Assembly: GCF_004791025.1 (NCBI RefSeq)
Contig: NZ_SRUO01000004.1
Span: forward strand, 248,001 to 312,000
Origin: Mesorhizobium sp. M4B.F.Ca.ET.203.01.1.1
GTDB taxonomy: Bacteria > Pseudomonadota > Alphaproteobacteria > Rhizobiales > Rhizobiaceae
Reading direction: 5' to 3'
Length of the DNA: 64,000 nt
Below, piece by piece: positions 1 to 7,388 of this stretch. The notes under the pieces were generated by a model. That model saw only the letters and a program-made list of their open reading frames with translations, was not told the DNA's origin and did no database searches. The translations under genes were made by a program, and so were the position numbers. Each line of letters starts with the position of its first letter. Within the stretch, counting starts at the first letter, position 1.

Positions 1-12
1 AAGGAGACGGAT

Positions 13-306
13 ATGAAGAACGTTGTTCTCGCCGCCATGCTTGGCATGGCCACGCTGGCGCCGGTGACGGCTCCGGTGCAAGCGGCAAGCCTGACCATCA
101 CCACCGACAACGGCACGCGCTATAGCGATGATTACTCCTGGCGCCGCCATCATCGCCACTATGCGATGCGCGATTATGACCGTGACAATCGGCGCCACTG
201 GCGTCGCGACCGCGACCGCTGCCATGTCAGGGTGCACAAGCGCTGGCACCACCACCGCCTGGTGATCAAGCGGGTGTGGAGCTGCGGCTACCACCGAGGC
301 TGGTAA
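13..306 (+). CDS. Small secreted His/Arg/Tyr-rich protein
   Basis: The product is 97 residues with a clear signal peptide (hydrophobic residues 4-21, Ala-rich end near residue 25) and a mature part crowded with His, Arg, Asp, Tyr and Trp. Two cysteines flank a basic stretch near the C-terminus (about residues 70 and 91) and could form a disulfide in the periplasm. A strong ribosome binding site, AAGGAG, lies at bases 1-6, six bases before the ATG, which fixes the start. Many rhizobia carry such short basic secreted proteins of unknown role. The His-rich surface would allow metal binding, but that is only a guess. I do not recognise a named family. Confidence 0.7.
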   Translation: MKNVVLAAMLGMATLAPVTAPVQAASLTITTDNGTRYSDDYSWRRHHRHYAMRDYDRDNRRHWRRDRDRCHVRVHKRWHHHRLVIKRVWSCGYHRGW

Positions 307-401
307 CGTCATGGGCGTGGCGCGAACCGTGGCTCCAGGGCGAGCTTCGGTGAGCGCCTGTCCGACGTTTTGTCGGACTCTGCTTTAGCGGGAGGGTGTA
401 A

Positions 402-584
402 ATGCGTTTCGTTCCCGCCACCATGAGCCGGCGACAACGGCTTGGCCAGTTAGCCGGGCGGCTGTTCGTCAATGTCGTCGCAGCGCTTATCGCCGGCGTC
501 GCCATTCTCTTGCTCTTGCTTTCGACCCACCATCCGGGGTCGCCTAGCGCGCCGCCCCAGATCCTCACGACCACGGCGCCGTAG
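402..584 (+). CDS. Small single-span membrane protein
   Basis: The product is 60 residues with a basic N-terminus (several Arg before residue 20), one hydrophobic segment at about residues 21-40, and a Pro/Thr/Ser-rich tail. The charge pattern suggests the N-terminus stays in the cytoplasm. A GGGAGG-type ribosome binding site precedes the ATG. It could be a real small inner-membrane protein, but length and composition alone are weak support, and an overlapping frame is also open here. No function can be assigned. Confidence 0.4.
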   Translation: MRFVPATMSRRQRLGQLAGRLFVNVVAALIAGVAILLLLLSTHHPGSPSAPPQILTTTAP

Positions 585-758
585 CAGCGGCCCGGCTTGC
601 GCCTATCGAAGGCAACGCCCTGGTGCCCCTGGTGCCCCGCCTTATTCTCCCTAACCCCCAAAATCATGGAACCTCCCGCCCCTTCCCGCGTTCTCTGGCG
701 TTCGACCCCCGATCGGAAACCGGCGCCCGCCGACCTCCGCCCAACCCAAGAGGCCAGA

Positions 759-1061
759 ATGCACGACAGGATGTTCTTCACCCCGGTCGCCCTTACCGTT
801 GGCGCCGGCCACAAGCGCATGATCGCGTCGCTGTTCGACATGCATGAATTCCTGACCGAATTCCCGCCGTCGCGGCGGCGGCTGAGCTATGGCGCCGCGG
901 TGAAGGCGTGCGAAGCGGCGCGAGCCGGCGAGATCTCGCCCGAGGCGGCGCGCGATGCGCTGATCACCTTCGCGGTGACGGCAGGCATCCTCTGGCCCGC
1001 CGCCCAGCCCGCCGTCTCGGTCAAGCCGGTGGCGCGCAGCTTCGGCGGCTATGCTGCGTAA
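759..1061 (+). CDS. DUF982 domain protein
   Basis: The start is set at the ATG at 759 because the family pattern begins right there; the open frame upstream is Pro/Arg-rich and unlike it. The 100-residue product has the usual DUF982 layout: an N-terminal beta segment ending at a conserved Phe-Thr-Pro-Val, a helix with Leu-x-Glu-Phe-Pro, a Tyr-Gly-x-Ala-x-x-Ala-Cys motif, then a helix rich in Ala and Glu ending in an Ala-Arg-x-Ala-Leu-Ile motif. The family is small, abundant in Mesorhizobium and Rhizobium genomes and of unknown function. It stands alone and converges on the diguanylate cyclase gene. Confidence 0.72.
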   Translation: MHDRMFFTPVALTVGAGHKRMIASLFDMHEFLTEFPPSRRRLSYGAAVKACEAARAGEISPEAARDALITFAVTAGILWPAAQPAVSVKPVARSFGGYAA

Positions 1062-1062
1062 A

Positions 1063-1152
1063 GTGAATAGCGAATAGGGAATAGCGAGTAGGGAAGGCAA
1101 TGCATGCGCCAGCCGGCGCAACGCTATTTGCTACTCACTATTCGCTACTCGT
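1063..1152. repeat. Imperfect inverted repeat of short GAATAGC units
   Basis: The left arm (about 1063-1093) consists of near-tandem GAATAGCG / GAATAGGG / GAGTAGGG units. The right arm (about 1127-1150) is its imperfect reverse complement. The pair sits exactly between two convergent genes and could fold into a stem that stops transcription from both sides. Short mosaic repeats of this look are common between genes in rhizobial genomes; I cannot name the family. Confidence 0.5.
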
Positions 1153-1153
1153 C

Positions 1154-1942
1154 TCAATGGACCGTCGCGGCGTCATCGGTCAGCGGGCCAAGCAGCGCGA
1201 CCGTTGCGAAGCTGACCTGGTCGCGGCCGTTCGACTTTGCCTTGTAAAGGTGACTGTCCGCCGTCCGGTACATGTCGGCAAATGTAGCGGGACCGTTGAA
1301 GGCGACGCCGCCGATGCTGACCGAAAGCGGGCAAGGCCGGCCGTCGGGGGAGAACTCCACCTCGCGGATGCGCCGCCTGATCCCTTCGGCGACCAGCCAG
1401 GACTGCGAGGCGTCGGCGCCGGGAAGAAAGACCGCGAATTCCTCGCCGCCGATGCGCCCGACAATGTCGGCGCCGCGCAACTGGCCCTGGATCGTCTTGG
1501 CGATCAGCTTCAGCGCCTGGTCACCGCAATCGTGTCCGAGGCGATCGTTGATGGTCTTGAAATGGTCGGCGTCGACGATGAGGAAGGCGCCGGCATCGAC
1601 GACCGCCTGGCTGCGCGCCTGATCGAGGTAGGCCTCGACCAGCATCGAGAAGGCGCCGCGATTGAACACCGCCGTCAGGCTGTCGGTGGCCGCGACGATG
1701 CTCAGCTCCTTCTGGGCGACGGCAAGCTGGCGCATCTTGAACATCAGGAAGAAGAAGAACGACCCCGCCAGCACGAGCGGCAGCAAGAGGTCCGTCATCT
1801 GCGCGCGCCACAGGGCGTCCGGCGACAGCAAGGGGAAATTGTAGGAATCGACGAAGAAGGCCGCGGCGATGCAGACCGCCGTGCCGACCACCGTGACTGC
1901 AATGACCCTGCCCCAGCTCGTCGGGGACAAATCGATGCGCAT
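1154..1942 (-). CDS. Membrane-anchored diguanylate cyclase (GGDEF)
   Basis: The 262-residue protein has two membrane segments (about residues 13-31 and 51-69), then one GGDEF domain (about 80-245). It is predicted to join two GTP into cyclic di-GMP at the inner membrane. The active loop reads GGEEF at 165-169, the accepted active variant. Asp124/Asp126 in the preceding strand are where the metal-binding Asp is expected. An RGAD sequence at 156-159, five residues before the loop, matches the RxxD inhibitory site, so product feedback is likely. The region between the two membrane spans is only about 20 residues, too small for a usual ligand-binding domain, so the input signal is unclear. The gene is monocistronic. 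Confidence 0.9.
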   Translation of the reverse strand: MRIDLSPTSWGRVIAVTVVGTAVCIAAAFFVDSYNFPLLSPDALWRAQMTDLLLPLVLAGSFFFFLMFKMRQLAVAQKELSIVAATDSLTAVFNRGAFSMLVEAYLDQARSQAVVDAGAFLIVDADHFKTINDRLGHDCGDQALKLIAKTIQGQLRGADIVGRIGGEEFAVFLPGADASQSWLVAEGIRRRIREVEFSPDGRPCPLSVSIGGVAFNGPATFADMYRTADSHLYKAKSNGRDQVSFATVALLGPLTDDAATVH

Positions 1943-2065
1943 TCTATTGCTCCCGCTGCGTCAGGCCATCCTGCGTCGGGAAGGCAAACGAAATCCTAAT
2001 ATTAGCTTCGCCTTTCTTGAACGTGGTTAACCGCCCTCGAAAGGTCCTCGGCGGTCGGCACCCAA

Positions 2066-2101
2066 AAGCCCGCCACCGGGATGGCAAGGGGTGGCGGGCT
2101 T
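2066..2101 (-). terminator. Intrinsic terminator, 12-bp perfect stem
   Basis: Bases 2066-2077 and 2090-2101 are perfect reverse complements (12 bp, 12-base loop). Read on the minus strand, the stem ends in a short run of U, so it fits termination of the Gly-rich protein gene that ends at 2153. The plus-strand side lacks a U run. Confidence 0.7.
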
Positions 2102-2152
2102 CCGACTGCTGGCCGTCGTAAAGTCTCGCGGCCGGTTCAGGCGCCGGACTTG

Positions 2153-2740
2153 TCAGCGGCGGGCGATCAGCAGGCAGAGCTGGCGCAGGTCGCGGTCATA
2201 GGTGCCTTCGCTGCTCAGCACGTCGACGCAGCGCTTCTTCATCCGCGCAAGCTGGCCGCTCGACATGCTGGCGACGACGCTCGACAGGCCCAGCGTGCCG
2301 GCAGTCGCCGAAGTGCCGGGGATGCCAGGAACCCCTGACGTTCCAACCCCGATACCTGTGTTGGCGCTGGTACCGCCGAACGTCGTCCCTATGGCGGCGT
2401 CGACACCGTTGCCGGTGCCCAGGGACGCGTCAGCGCCCGCACCGCTGGTGCCGCCCAGGGACACCGTAGCCGCTCCGCCGCCTCCGCCGATCAAGGCATT
2501 GCCATTGGCGCCATTGGTGCCGCCGATCGAAGCGTTGGCGCTGGTGCTGCTGCCGCCAAAGGATGCATTGCCATTGGCCCCGCTGGGGCCGCCCGCATTG
2601 GCGCTGGCTGCATTGCCGCCGACCGAAACGCCGCCTAGGCCACCAAGGCCAACTTCGGCCGCACTCGCAGGAAAGGCGAGAATAACGACGATCGTTCCGC
2701 CCGCAAATGCTCTGGAGATTTTCCGAACGATACTGGACAT
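2153..2740 (-). CDS. Secreted Gly/Ala/Asn-rich low-complexity protein
   Basis: The start is placed at the ATG at 2740 because AAGGGAGAG precedes it and a signal peptide begins there; an upstream ATG at 2818 gives an unlikely leader. The 195-residue product has a signal peptide (to about residue 28). A central stretch of about 120 residues is built of degenerate Gly-Gly-x-x-Ser/Asn-Ala-Asn-Ala and Gly-Ala-Asn-Gly-Asn-Ala units, followed by a compact charged tail (about 158-195) with two cysteines. The repeat composition recalls self-associating extracellular or surface proteins, while the tail looks folded. No function is known to me. Confidence 0.72.
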   Translation of the reverse strand: MSSIVRKISRAFAGGTIVVILAFPASAAEVGLGGLGGVSVGGNAASANAGGPSGANGNASFGGSSTSANASIGGTNGANGNALIGGGGGAATVSLGGTSGAGADASLGTGNGVDAAIGTTFGGTSANTGIGVGTSGVPGIPGTSATAGTLGLSSVVASMSSGQLARMKKRCVDVLSSEGTYDRDLRQLCLLIARR

Positions 2741-2955
2741 GACACTCTCCCTTGTTGCCCTTCTGGTTCCTGCGCTGCAACGTTGTGGCAAAAATCGACA
2801 ATGTTGCTCGCGCATCAAGGGCTACGCTTGGAGATGCATTCCAGTTTCAACGCTCGTTCTGCCGTCGCGAGTCTTAGTTTTTGAACATTTCACAAAAAGT
2901 AGCGCTTTATTCTAAATATTTAGACATTTCTAATATAGAAACCCCAGCCGCGGAA

Positions 2956-3468
2956 TCAGGCATAGGCGCGGCCTTCCTCGCTGCGCTGGAACCGCACCAG
3001 ATCGAGCGGCACGGAAGGTCGGCCAAGCACGGTCAGGATCATGTGCGCATGGCCGCGATGGTGGGTCTGGTGGTTGAAGAAGTGGCTGAGCGCCGGCGCC
3101 AGCCGCTGCGAGACGGTGCGCATGTCGGAAAGGGTCATGTAGGAGAAGCGGCCGGCGAGCGCCTTGTCGCTCATGCCTTCGATCCAGCCGATGATCCTCT
3201 TGTCCTCCGCCTCGCGCGCCAGCCAGAGCACAGGCAAGGCGCGGTGGAGGATCGCGTCGGTCCTCGAAGGAGCATCGCCCTCGCCGGTGAAGCGCTTCAT
3301 CCAGATGCGGTCAGCGGCCAATAAATGGTTGAGCGTCCCCGCCATCGAGCCGAAGAAGGCGCCGACATCCCTTTCGAATTCTTCGTCCACGAGGTCGGCG
3401 GCAGCCTCGTAGATGCGGCCGTTGGCCCATTGGTTGTAGGCCGCAAACATCATGAAATGCTGTTTCAT
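2956..3468 (-). CDS. DinB family metal-dependent protein
   Basis: The 170-residue protein fits the DinB/DfsB four-helix bundle family. The expected metal triad is present: His48 in the second helix and the later cluster His133/His137 in an H-x3-H arrangement. Members bind a divalent metal; some act as thiol-dependent transferases, but most are uncharacterised. A GGAGAG ribosome binding site directly precedes the ATG. This gene has an AT-rich upstream region and diverges from bluB. A second, clearly different DinB protein lies at 15881-16411. Confidence 0.85.
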   Translation of the reverse strand: MKQHFMMFAAYNQWANGRIYEAAADLVDEEFERDVGAFFGSMAGTLNHLLAADRIWMKRFTGEGDAPSRTDAILHRALPVLWLAREAEDKRIIGWIEGMSDKALAGRFSYMTLSDMRTVSQRLAPALSHFFNHQTHHRGHAHMILTVLGRPSVPLDLVRFQRSEEGRAYA

Positions 3469-3687
3469 CTCTCCGGCCCCGCTGCGTTAGGTTCAGGCCT
3501 ACCTAAACCCTCGAAGGATTCGATTCTAGGGGAGTAAGGCAGCATGGCAGTAAGGCAGTATGCTGGGCCGCTGAGGTCGCCCCCGGGAAACGCTGCCCTG
3601 CAGCCCTCCCCCGAAATGCGACAAAGTGGACCCGCCTGCGTCGTTTCGCGCGCCTCATGGCCGCCTTGATCGGGGCAAAGAAGAAGC

Positions 3688-3704
3688 AGCCGGCAGACCC
3701 GGCT
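3688..3704 (+). promoter_or_regulatory. Hairpin resembling a B12 box before bluB
   Basis: The segment AGCCGGCAGACCCGGCT sits 25 bases before the bluB start. It matches 12 of 16 bases of the cobalamin-riboswitch B12 box and also forms a 6-bp hairpin with a 5-base loop. Cobalamin riboswitches before bluB are known in alphaproteobacteria. However, the other conserved riboswitch blocks are not convincing in 3470-3687, so this may be a degenerate riboswitch or simply a hairpin. The same leader holds two AGTAAGGCAG copies 16 bases apart (3533-3558). Confidence 0.25.
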
Positions 3705-3729
3705 AACACAATGAAGGCAGCACGGCGGC

Positions 3730-4365
3730 ATGGTACCAGCCCCGGATTTTTCCGACGAATTTCGTCTCGGGCTTGTCAGCCTGATGCAGTGGCGCCGCGA
3801 TGTCAGGCGCTTCAGGTCGACGCCGCTGCCCGACGGCACGCTGGAGCGGCTGCTGGCGCTGGCCGCTGTCGCGCCGTCCGTCGGCCTCAGCCAGCCCTGG
3901 CGCTTCGTCGTGGTCGACAGTTCCGAGCGGCGCGAAGCGGTGAGAGGCACGTTCGAGCGCTGCAACGCGGAAGCGCTGCGCTGCTTTTCCGGCGAGCGCG
4001 CCGCGCTCTACGCCCGCATGAAGCTCGCCGGGCTTGCCGAGGCGCCTTGTCAGTTCGCGGTCTTCGCCGACCGCACGACGGCGCAGGGCCATGGGCTCGG
4101 CCGCCTGACCATGCCCGCCACCATCGACTATTCGGCGGTCATGGCGGTGCATACGCTGTGGCTGGCGGCGCGGGCGGAAGGCATCGGCATGGGCTGGGTG
4201 TCGATTCTCGATCCGGCCGAAATCGCCGCCCTTCTCGACACGCCGCCGGAATGGACATTGATCGGCTATTTCTGTCTCGGCTATCCCAGCGAACAGGACT
4301 GCGTGCCGACGCTGGAGCGCGAGGGCTGGGAGCAGCGGCGCGCGCCGGTGGTCCTCAAGCGGTAA
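3730..4365 (+). CDS. bluB: 5,6-dimethylbenzimidazole synthase BluB
   Basis: The 211-residue nitroreductase-fold protein is predicted to fragment reduced FMN with oxygen to make 5,6-dimethylbenzimidazole, the lower ligand of vitamin B12. Family marks include the Arg-Arg-Asp-Val-Arg-Arg-Phe motif near residue 22, an Ala-Pro-Ser-Val-Gly-x-Ser-Gln-Pro-Trp motif near residue 48, the central Thr-Met-Pro-x-Thr segment and the C-terminal Gly-Tyr-x-x-Leu-Gly-Tyr-Pro. The length is typical. The gene stands apart from any cob operon here. A possible B12-responsive leader precedes it (see 3688-3704). It converges with no spacer on the small membrane protein gene ending at 4366. Confidence 0.93.
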   Translation: MVPAPDFSDEFRLGLVSLMQWRRDVRRFRSTPLPDGTLERLLALAAVAPSVGLSQPWRFVVVDSSERREAVRGTFERCNAEALRCFSGERAALYARMKLAGLAEAPCQFAVFADRTTAQGHGLGRLTMPATIDYSAVMAVHTLWLAARAEGIGMGWVSILDPAEIAALLDTPPEWTLIGYFCLGYPSEQDCVPTLEREGWEQRRAPVVLKR

Positions 4366-4572
4366 TCACTTCGCTCCGTCCCTGTCGACGAGCTTGACGC
4401 AGATCGGGTCGCCCTGCTCCATGCGGGCGCATTGCCATTCCGGGCCGAAACCGAAATTCTCCCTTGGCCCCAGCCCAGGAAAGACCAGCAGGACAAAGAG
4501 GGCGACGCCGACAAACACCGCCACGAACAGGATGCCGGCGATATCCCCGCGTCTGAGGTAAGGCCAGTTCAT
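4366..4572 (-). CDS. Small membrane protein, hypothetical
   Basis: The start is taken at the ATG at 4572, which gives a 68-residue protein. An upstream in-frame extension to 4677 has poor, shadow-like composition. The product has a short polar N-terminus, one strong hydrophobic segment (about residues 12-33) and a polar tail with two cysteines about ten residues apart and a Lys/Asp-rich end. Small proteins of this form occur in Mesorhizobium without known role. Its stop codon abuts the convergent bluB stop. Confidence 0.6.
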   Translation of the reverse strand: MNWPYLRRGDIAGILFVAVFVGVALFVLLVFPGLGPRENFGFGPEWQCARMEQGDPICVKLVDRDGAK

Positions 4573-4741
4573 CGTGTGCCGTGCCCGGCTCCTTCGCTCT
4601 TGACCGCACGCCGCCATTGTCGCGCAAAGCGCCGTCCTTGGCCAGAACGCCAGCGGGTGGGCGCCTCCCCTTGGCAAGGCGCCATGCGGCTTGTATAGAG
4701 CCCGCCACCTCCAATTCCATTCTCACCACAAGGACGACCCA

Positions 4742-5164
4742 ATGGCGATCGAACGCACCTTTTCCATGATCAAGCCGGACGCGACCCGGCGCAACCTGAC
4801 CGGCGCCATCACCCAGATGCTGGAAGATGCCGGCCTGCGCGTCGTCGCCTCCCGCCGGGTGTGGATGAGCCGCCGTGAGGCCGAGGGCTTCTACGCCGTG
4901 CACAAGGAACGCCCGTTCTTCGGCGAGCTGGTGGAATTCATGTCCTCGGCGCCGACCATCGTGCAGGTGCTGGAAGGCGAGAACGCGATCGCCAAGAACC
5001 GCGAAGTGATGGGCGCCACCAACCCGGCCAACGCCGCCGAGGGCACCATCCGCAAGGTGCATGCGCTGTCGATCGGCGAGAATTCGGTGCACGGCTCCGA
5101 CGCGCCGGAAACCGCCGCGCAGGAAATCAAGTACTGGTTCTCGGACACCGAGATCGTCGGCTGA
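4742..5164 (+). CDS. ndk: Nucleoside diphosphate kinase
   Basis: The 140-residue enzyme transfers the gamma phosphate from ATP to nucleoside diphosphates through a phosphohistidine. The catalytic His117 lies in the family signature Asn-Ser-Val-His-Gly-Ser-Asp. The N-terminal [10 protein letters not shown] motif and the full length match bacterial Ndk. The ATG at 4742 is chosen because the family begins there; an upstream in-frame ATG at 4691 would add an unrelated leader. A terminator follows at once. Confidence 0.98.
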   Translation: MAIERTFSMIKPDATRRNLTGAITQMLEDAGLRVVASRRVWMSRREAEGFYAVHKERPFFGELVEFMSSAPTIVQVLEGENAIAKNREVMGATNPANAAEGTIRKVHALSIGENSVHGSDAPETAAQEIKYWFSDTEIVG

Positions 5165-5188
5165 ACCGTTCAGCACGACGCAGGAATG

Positions 5189-5223
5189 AAGGCGGCAGCC
5201 GGCCGGTCCGGCGCCGCCTTTTC
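5189..5223 (+). terminator. Intrinsic terminator after ndk
   Basis: A GC-rich stem (GGCGGC paired with GCCGCC, with an inner GCCGG/CCGGC pair) ends in TTTTC, 25 bases after the ndk stop. This is the expected form and position for rho-independent termination. Confidence 0.75.
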
Positions 5224-5344
5224 GATTCCAAGGTAGACAGGCCCATCTGGAGCGCTAACTTGATGTCATCGGCGATAACTGACCAAGGGCATCGCCGGCT
5301 GTGAGCGAGTATCGCGCTTCCGCCCTTCCACCAGGAAGCGGGCG

Positions 5345-5545
5345 ATGATCGATCCCAAGGTTTCCACGAGCGGCATTGCCTACCCTGACGACCTTGCCTT
5401 GCTGAAGCGGGTCTATGACCGCATCTGCCAGGAGCGGGGCATCGGCGCCGGCAGTGCCGAAGCCGCGGATCTGGCGGCGCAAGCGATGGCGCTGTTTGCT
5501 GCCGGCGTCTTCGACGAAGACGAGATCAACCGCAGCCTGTCCTAA
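5345..5545 (+). CDS. Small acidic hypothetical protein
   Basis: The 66-residue product is largely helical by composition, with Ala and acidic residues in the second half (a helix ending in Phe-Asp-Glu-Asp-Glu-Ile). AGGAAG lies eight bases before the ATG. Short soluble proteins of this pattern occur in rhizobia, often annotated only as hypothetical. A GC-rich hairpin lies about 25 bases past the stop. I cannot give a function. From the stop to 5799 I see no gene. Confidence 0.6.
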   Translation: MIDPKVSTSGIAYPDDLALLKRVYDRICQERGIGAGSAEAADLAAQAMALFAAGVFDEDEINRSLS

Positions 5546-5799
5546 GACGAGTAGCGCCCGCCTGGATGCCCCGCCGCCCCTCGCGGCGGGTTCCCGTCAC
5601 TTCGGTTGGCGGTCCTTCAGATTCGCATGCTCGTTGGCCGCCTCCGTGTCCGCCGCAGGCGTCCGCGTGTCGGCGCCTACAAACGGACGGCCCTGCCCGG
5701 GGGCGAGGTCGCCGCCAGGATGGCGCAGAACCAAGCTGAAAAACCTGTGATGCTTCGCGCGCCCTCTGTCACCCCAGTCCCATACGAAACTGTCGAGGA

Positions 5800-6564
5800 C
5801 TAACTCGCCGCGTTGAAGCGCAGTATGACGCGGTCGTCCTTGTCGGCGATGATGAGCTTGCCGGCGTCGATATGGTAGGAGGCGGCCTTGGCGAGCGCCT
5901 CGAACAGCGCCTTCTCCTGCGCCATCACCTCCGGGGCGCAGGCCATGTAGGTCGAGCCGATGTCGCTGATGGCGATCTTTTCGCCGTCCACCTTGGCGGT
6001 GGCGAAATAGGCGTTGCAAGGACCCTTGCCGCCGGCCTTGCCGGCCTCGCCGACGCGGAACGTCGCCTGCGGCTGCGAAATCACGCCGATGCCGTCGATA
6101 TATTCGATCAGCCAGCTCTGGCCGAGCAGCGCGTCGGCCGGCGCATCGCTCGACGCCACCATCTTCAGCATGATGCTTTGCGGCCTGTCGCTCAGCGGAT
6201 CGACCCGGTGGCGCGTGTCGGTGGTGAAGAGCAGCTTGTCGTCGACGGTGATGCGCGCCTGCAGCGCATAGGTCATGTTCGGCCGGATCACCTGCGGGTC
6301 GAAGCCGATCTCGAACCTGATCGGCACCTGACCGGCGGGCGCAACCTTGCGCTCGCCGATGATGGCTGCCGGCGCATCGGCCAGCGACACGTCCGCAAGC
6401 TGGACGGAGAGCACGGCATTGGGCGGCAGCGCGATGCGCTCGCGGTACGTCGCCTCGCCCTGCAGTGTCTTCTCGGCGGCATCGGGAAGTTCCGGCACTG
6501 CAAGCACGCCGACGACCAAGGGCACCAGGCCGAAGATGAAGAATTCCGCGATCCTGTCCAGCAT
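5800..6564 (-). CDS. YbaY-META two-domain envelope protein
   Basis: The 254-residue protein has an N-terminal hydrophobic segment (about residues 8-24, no lipobox Cys), a YbaY-type beta domain (about 34-135) and a C-terminal META/HslJ domain (about 140-250). The META domain shows its typical Gly-Pro-Cys-Asn-x-Tyr and Thr-Tyr-Met-Ala-Cys motifs. Both domain types are known from envelope proteins, and META proteins have been tied to motility and stress resistance in other bacteria. It is likely exported or anchored by the N-terminal segment. A GGGAGC ribosome binding site supports the ATG. It lies 78 bases downstream of moaE on the same strand and might be read through from that operon. Confidence 0.82.
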   Translation of the reverse strand: MLDRIAEFFIFGLVPLVVGVLAVPELPDAAEKTLQGEATYRERIALPPNAVLSVQLADVSLADAPAAIIGERKVAPAGQVPIRFEIGFDPQVIRPNMTYALQARITVDDKLLFTTDTRHRVDPLSDRPQSIMLKMVASSDAPADALLGQSWLIEYIDGIGVISQPQATFRVGEAGKAGGKGPCNAYFATAKVDGEKIAISDIGSTYMACAPEVMAQEKALFEALAKAASYHIDAGKLIIADKDDRVILRFNAAS

Positions 6565-6642
6565 GACCCAGCTCCCCTAGGTTGCGCCAGCAAGGGGAAG
6601 AATCCTTCAGGATTGCGGTCAATGCATGGCCACGGGGCGGAT

Positions 6643-7125
6643 TTAATCGGCCGGCTTGGTCGTCCAGCGGCTGGCCGCCTCGTCGTCGGCCTCCTTGGCC
6701 TCGACCCAGCCGCCCTCGGAGCCGTCGGCATGATGCTCCTTCTTCCAGAAGGGAGCGCGCGACTTGAGGTAATCCATGAGGAAATTCGCCGCCTCGAATG
6801 CCGCATGGCGGTGGGCTGAGGCAGCCACCACCAGCACAATGTTCTCGCCGGGCGCGATCCTGCCGTGACGATGGATGACGGTCAGCCCCTGCAACGGCCA
6901 ACGTTCGATCGCCTCGGCGGCGATGCGGCCGATCTCGGCCTCGGCCATGCCGGGATAGTGCTCGAGCTCGAGCGCCGAAAGCGCCCCCTGCTCGTCGCGG
7001 CAAAGGCCGGAGAAGGTGACCACGGCGCCGATGTCGGCACGCCCCTTGGTCAGTCCGGCAATCTCGGCGGCGACGTCGAAATCCTGCGCCTCGATGCGCA
7101 CGGTCGGCCGCACGGCGCCGGGCAC
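6643..7125 (-). CDS. moaE: Molybdopterin synthase catalytic subunit
   Basis: The 160-residue large subunit of molybdopterin synthase inserts the dithiolene sulfurs into precursor Z using the thiocarboxylated MoaD tail. Lys121 and Lys128, in a Leu-Lys-Ser-Arg-Ala-Pro-Phe-Trp-Lys-Lys-Glu segment, match the two catalytic lysines of E. coli MoaE. The conserved His-Arg-His-Gly-Arg motif is at about 85-89. The start is a GTG with GGGGG a few bases upstream, four bases after the moaD stop, so the two subunits are probably coupled in translation. Confidence 0.95.
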   Translation of the reverse strand: MPGAVRPTVRIEAQDFDVAAEIAGLTKGRADIGAVVTFSGLCRDEQGALSALELEHYPGMAEAEIGRIAAEAIERWPLQGLTVIHRHGRIAPGENIVLVVAASAHRHAAFEAANFLMDYLKSRAPFWKKEHHADGSEGGWVEAKEADDEAASRWTTKPAD

Positions 7126-7129
7126 GGTT

Positions 7130-7387
7130 TCAGCCCCCGGTCATCGGCGGGAACAGCGCGATCTCGCGCGCGCCCGCGATCTTCTCGCGGTGGCCGACCT
7201 GTTCCTGGTTGATGGCGACGCGGATGACGTCGGGAAACTGCAGCGCGTTCTCGTACTCCTCGCCGCGCGACTTCAGCCAACGCAGCAGGTCGGCCACCGT
7301 CTCGATGCCGGCTGGAAGTTCGACATCCTCCTCCGGCTTGCCGATCCGTTCGCGCACCCAGGCGAAATAGATGAGCTTGGTGGCCAT
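7130..7387 (-). CDS. moaD: Molybdopterin synthase sulfur carrier subunit
   Basis: The 85-residue ubiquitin-fold protein ends in Gly-Gly, the site of adenylation and thiocarboxylation, and carries sulfur to MoaE. The Asn-x-Glu/Gln-x-Val and Glu-Ile-Ala-Leu-Phe-Pro-Pro motifs before the tail are typical. The ATG lies one base after the pgsA stop and the stop four bases before moaE, so pgsA-moaD-moaE form one tightly packed transcript. Confidence 0.96.
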   Translation of the reverse strand: MATKLIYFAWVRERIGKPEEDVELPAGIETVADLLRWLKSRGEEYENALQFPDVIRVAINQEQVGHREKIAGAREIALFPPMTGG

Positions 7388-7388
7388 C

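Noticed and set aside
5597-7003. Minus-strand frame of 468 codons overlapping the META protein and moaE
   Set aside because: Extremely Arg/Gly-rich and overlapping two recognised genes in another frame; a shadow.
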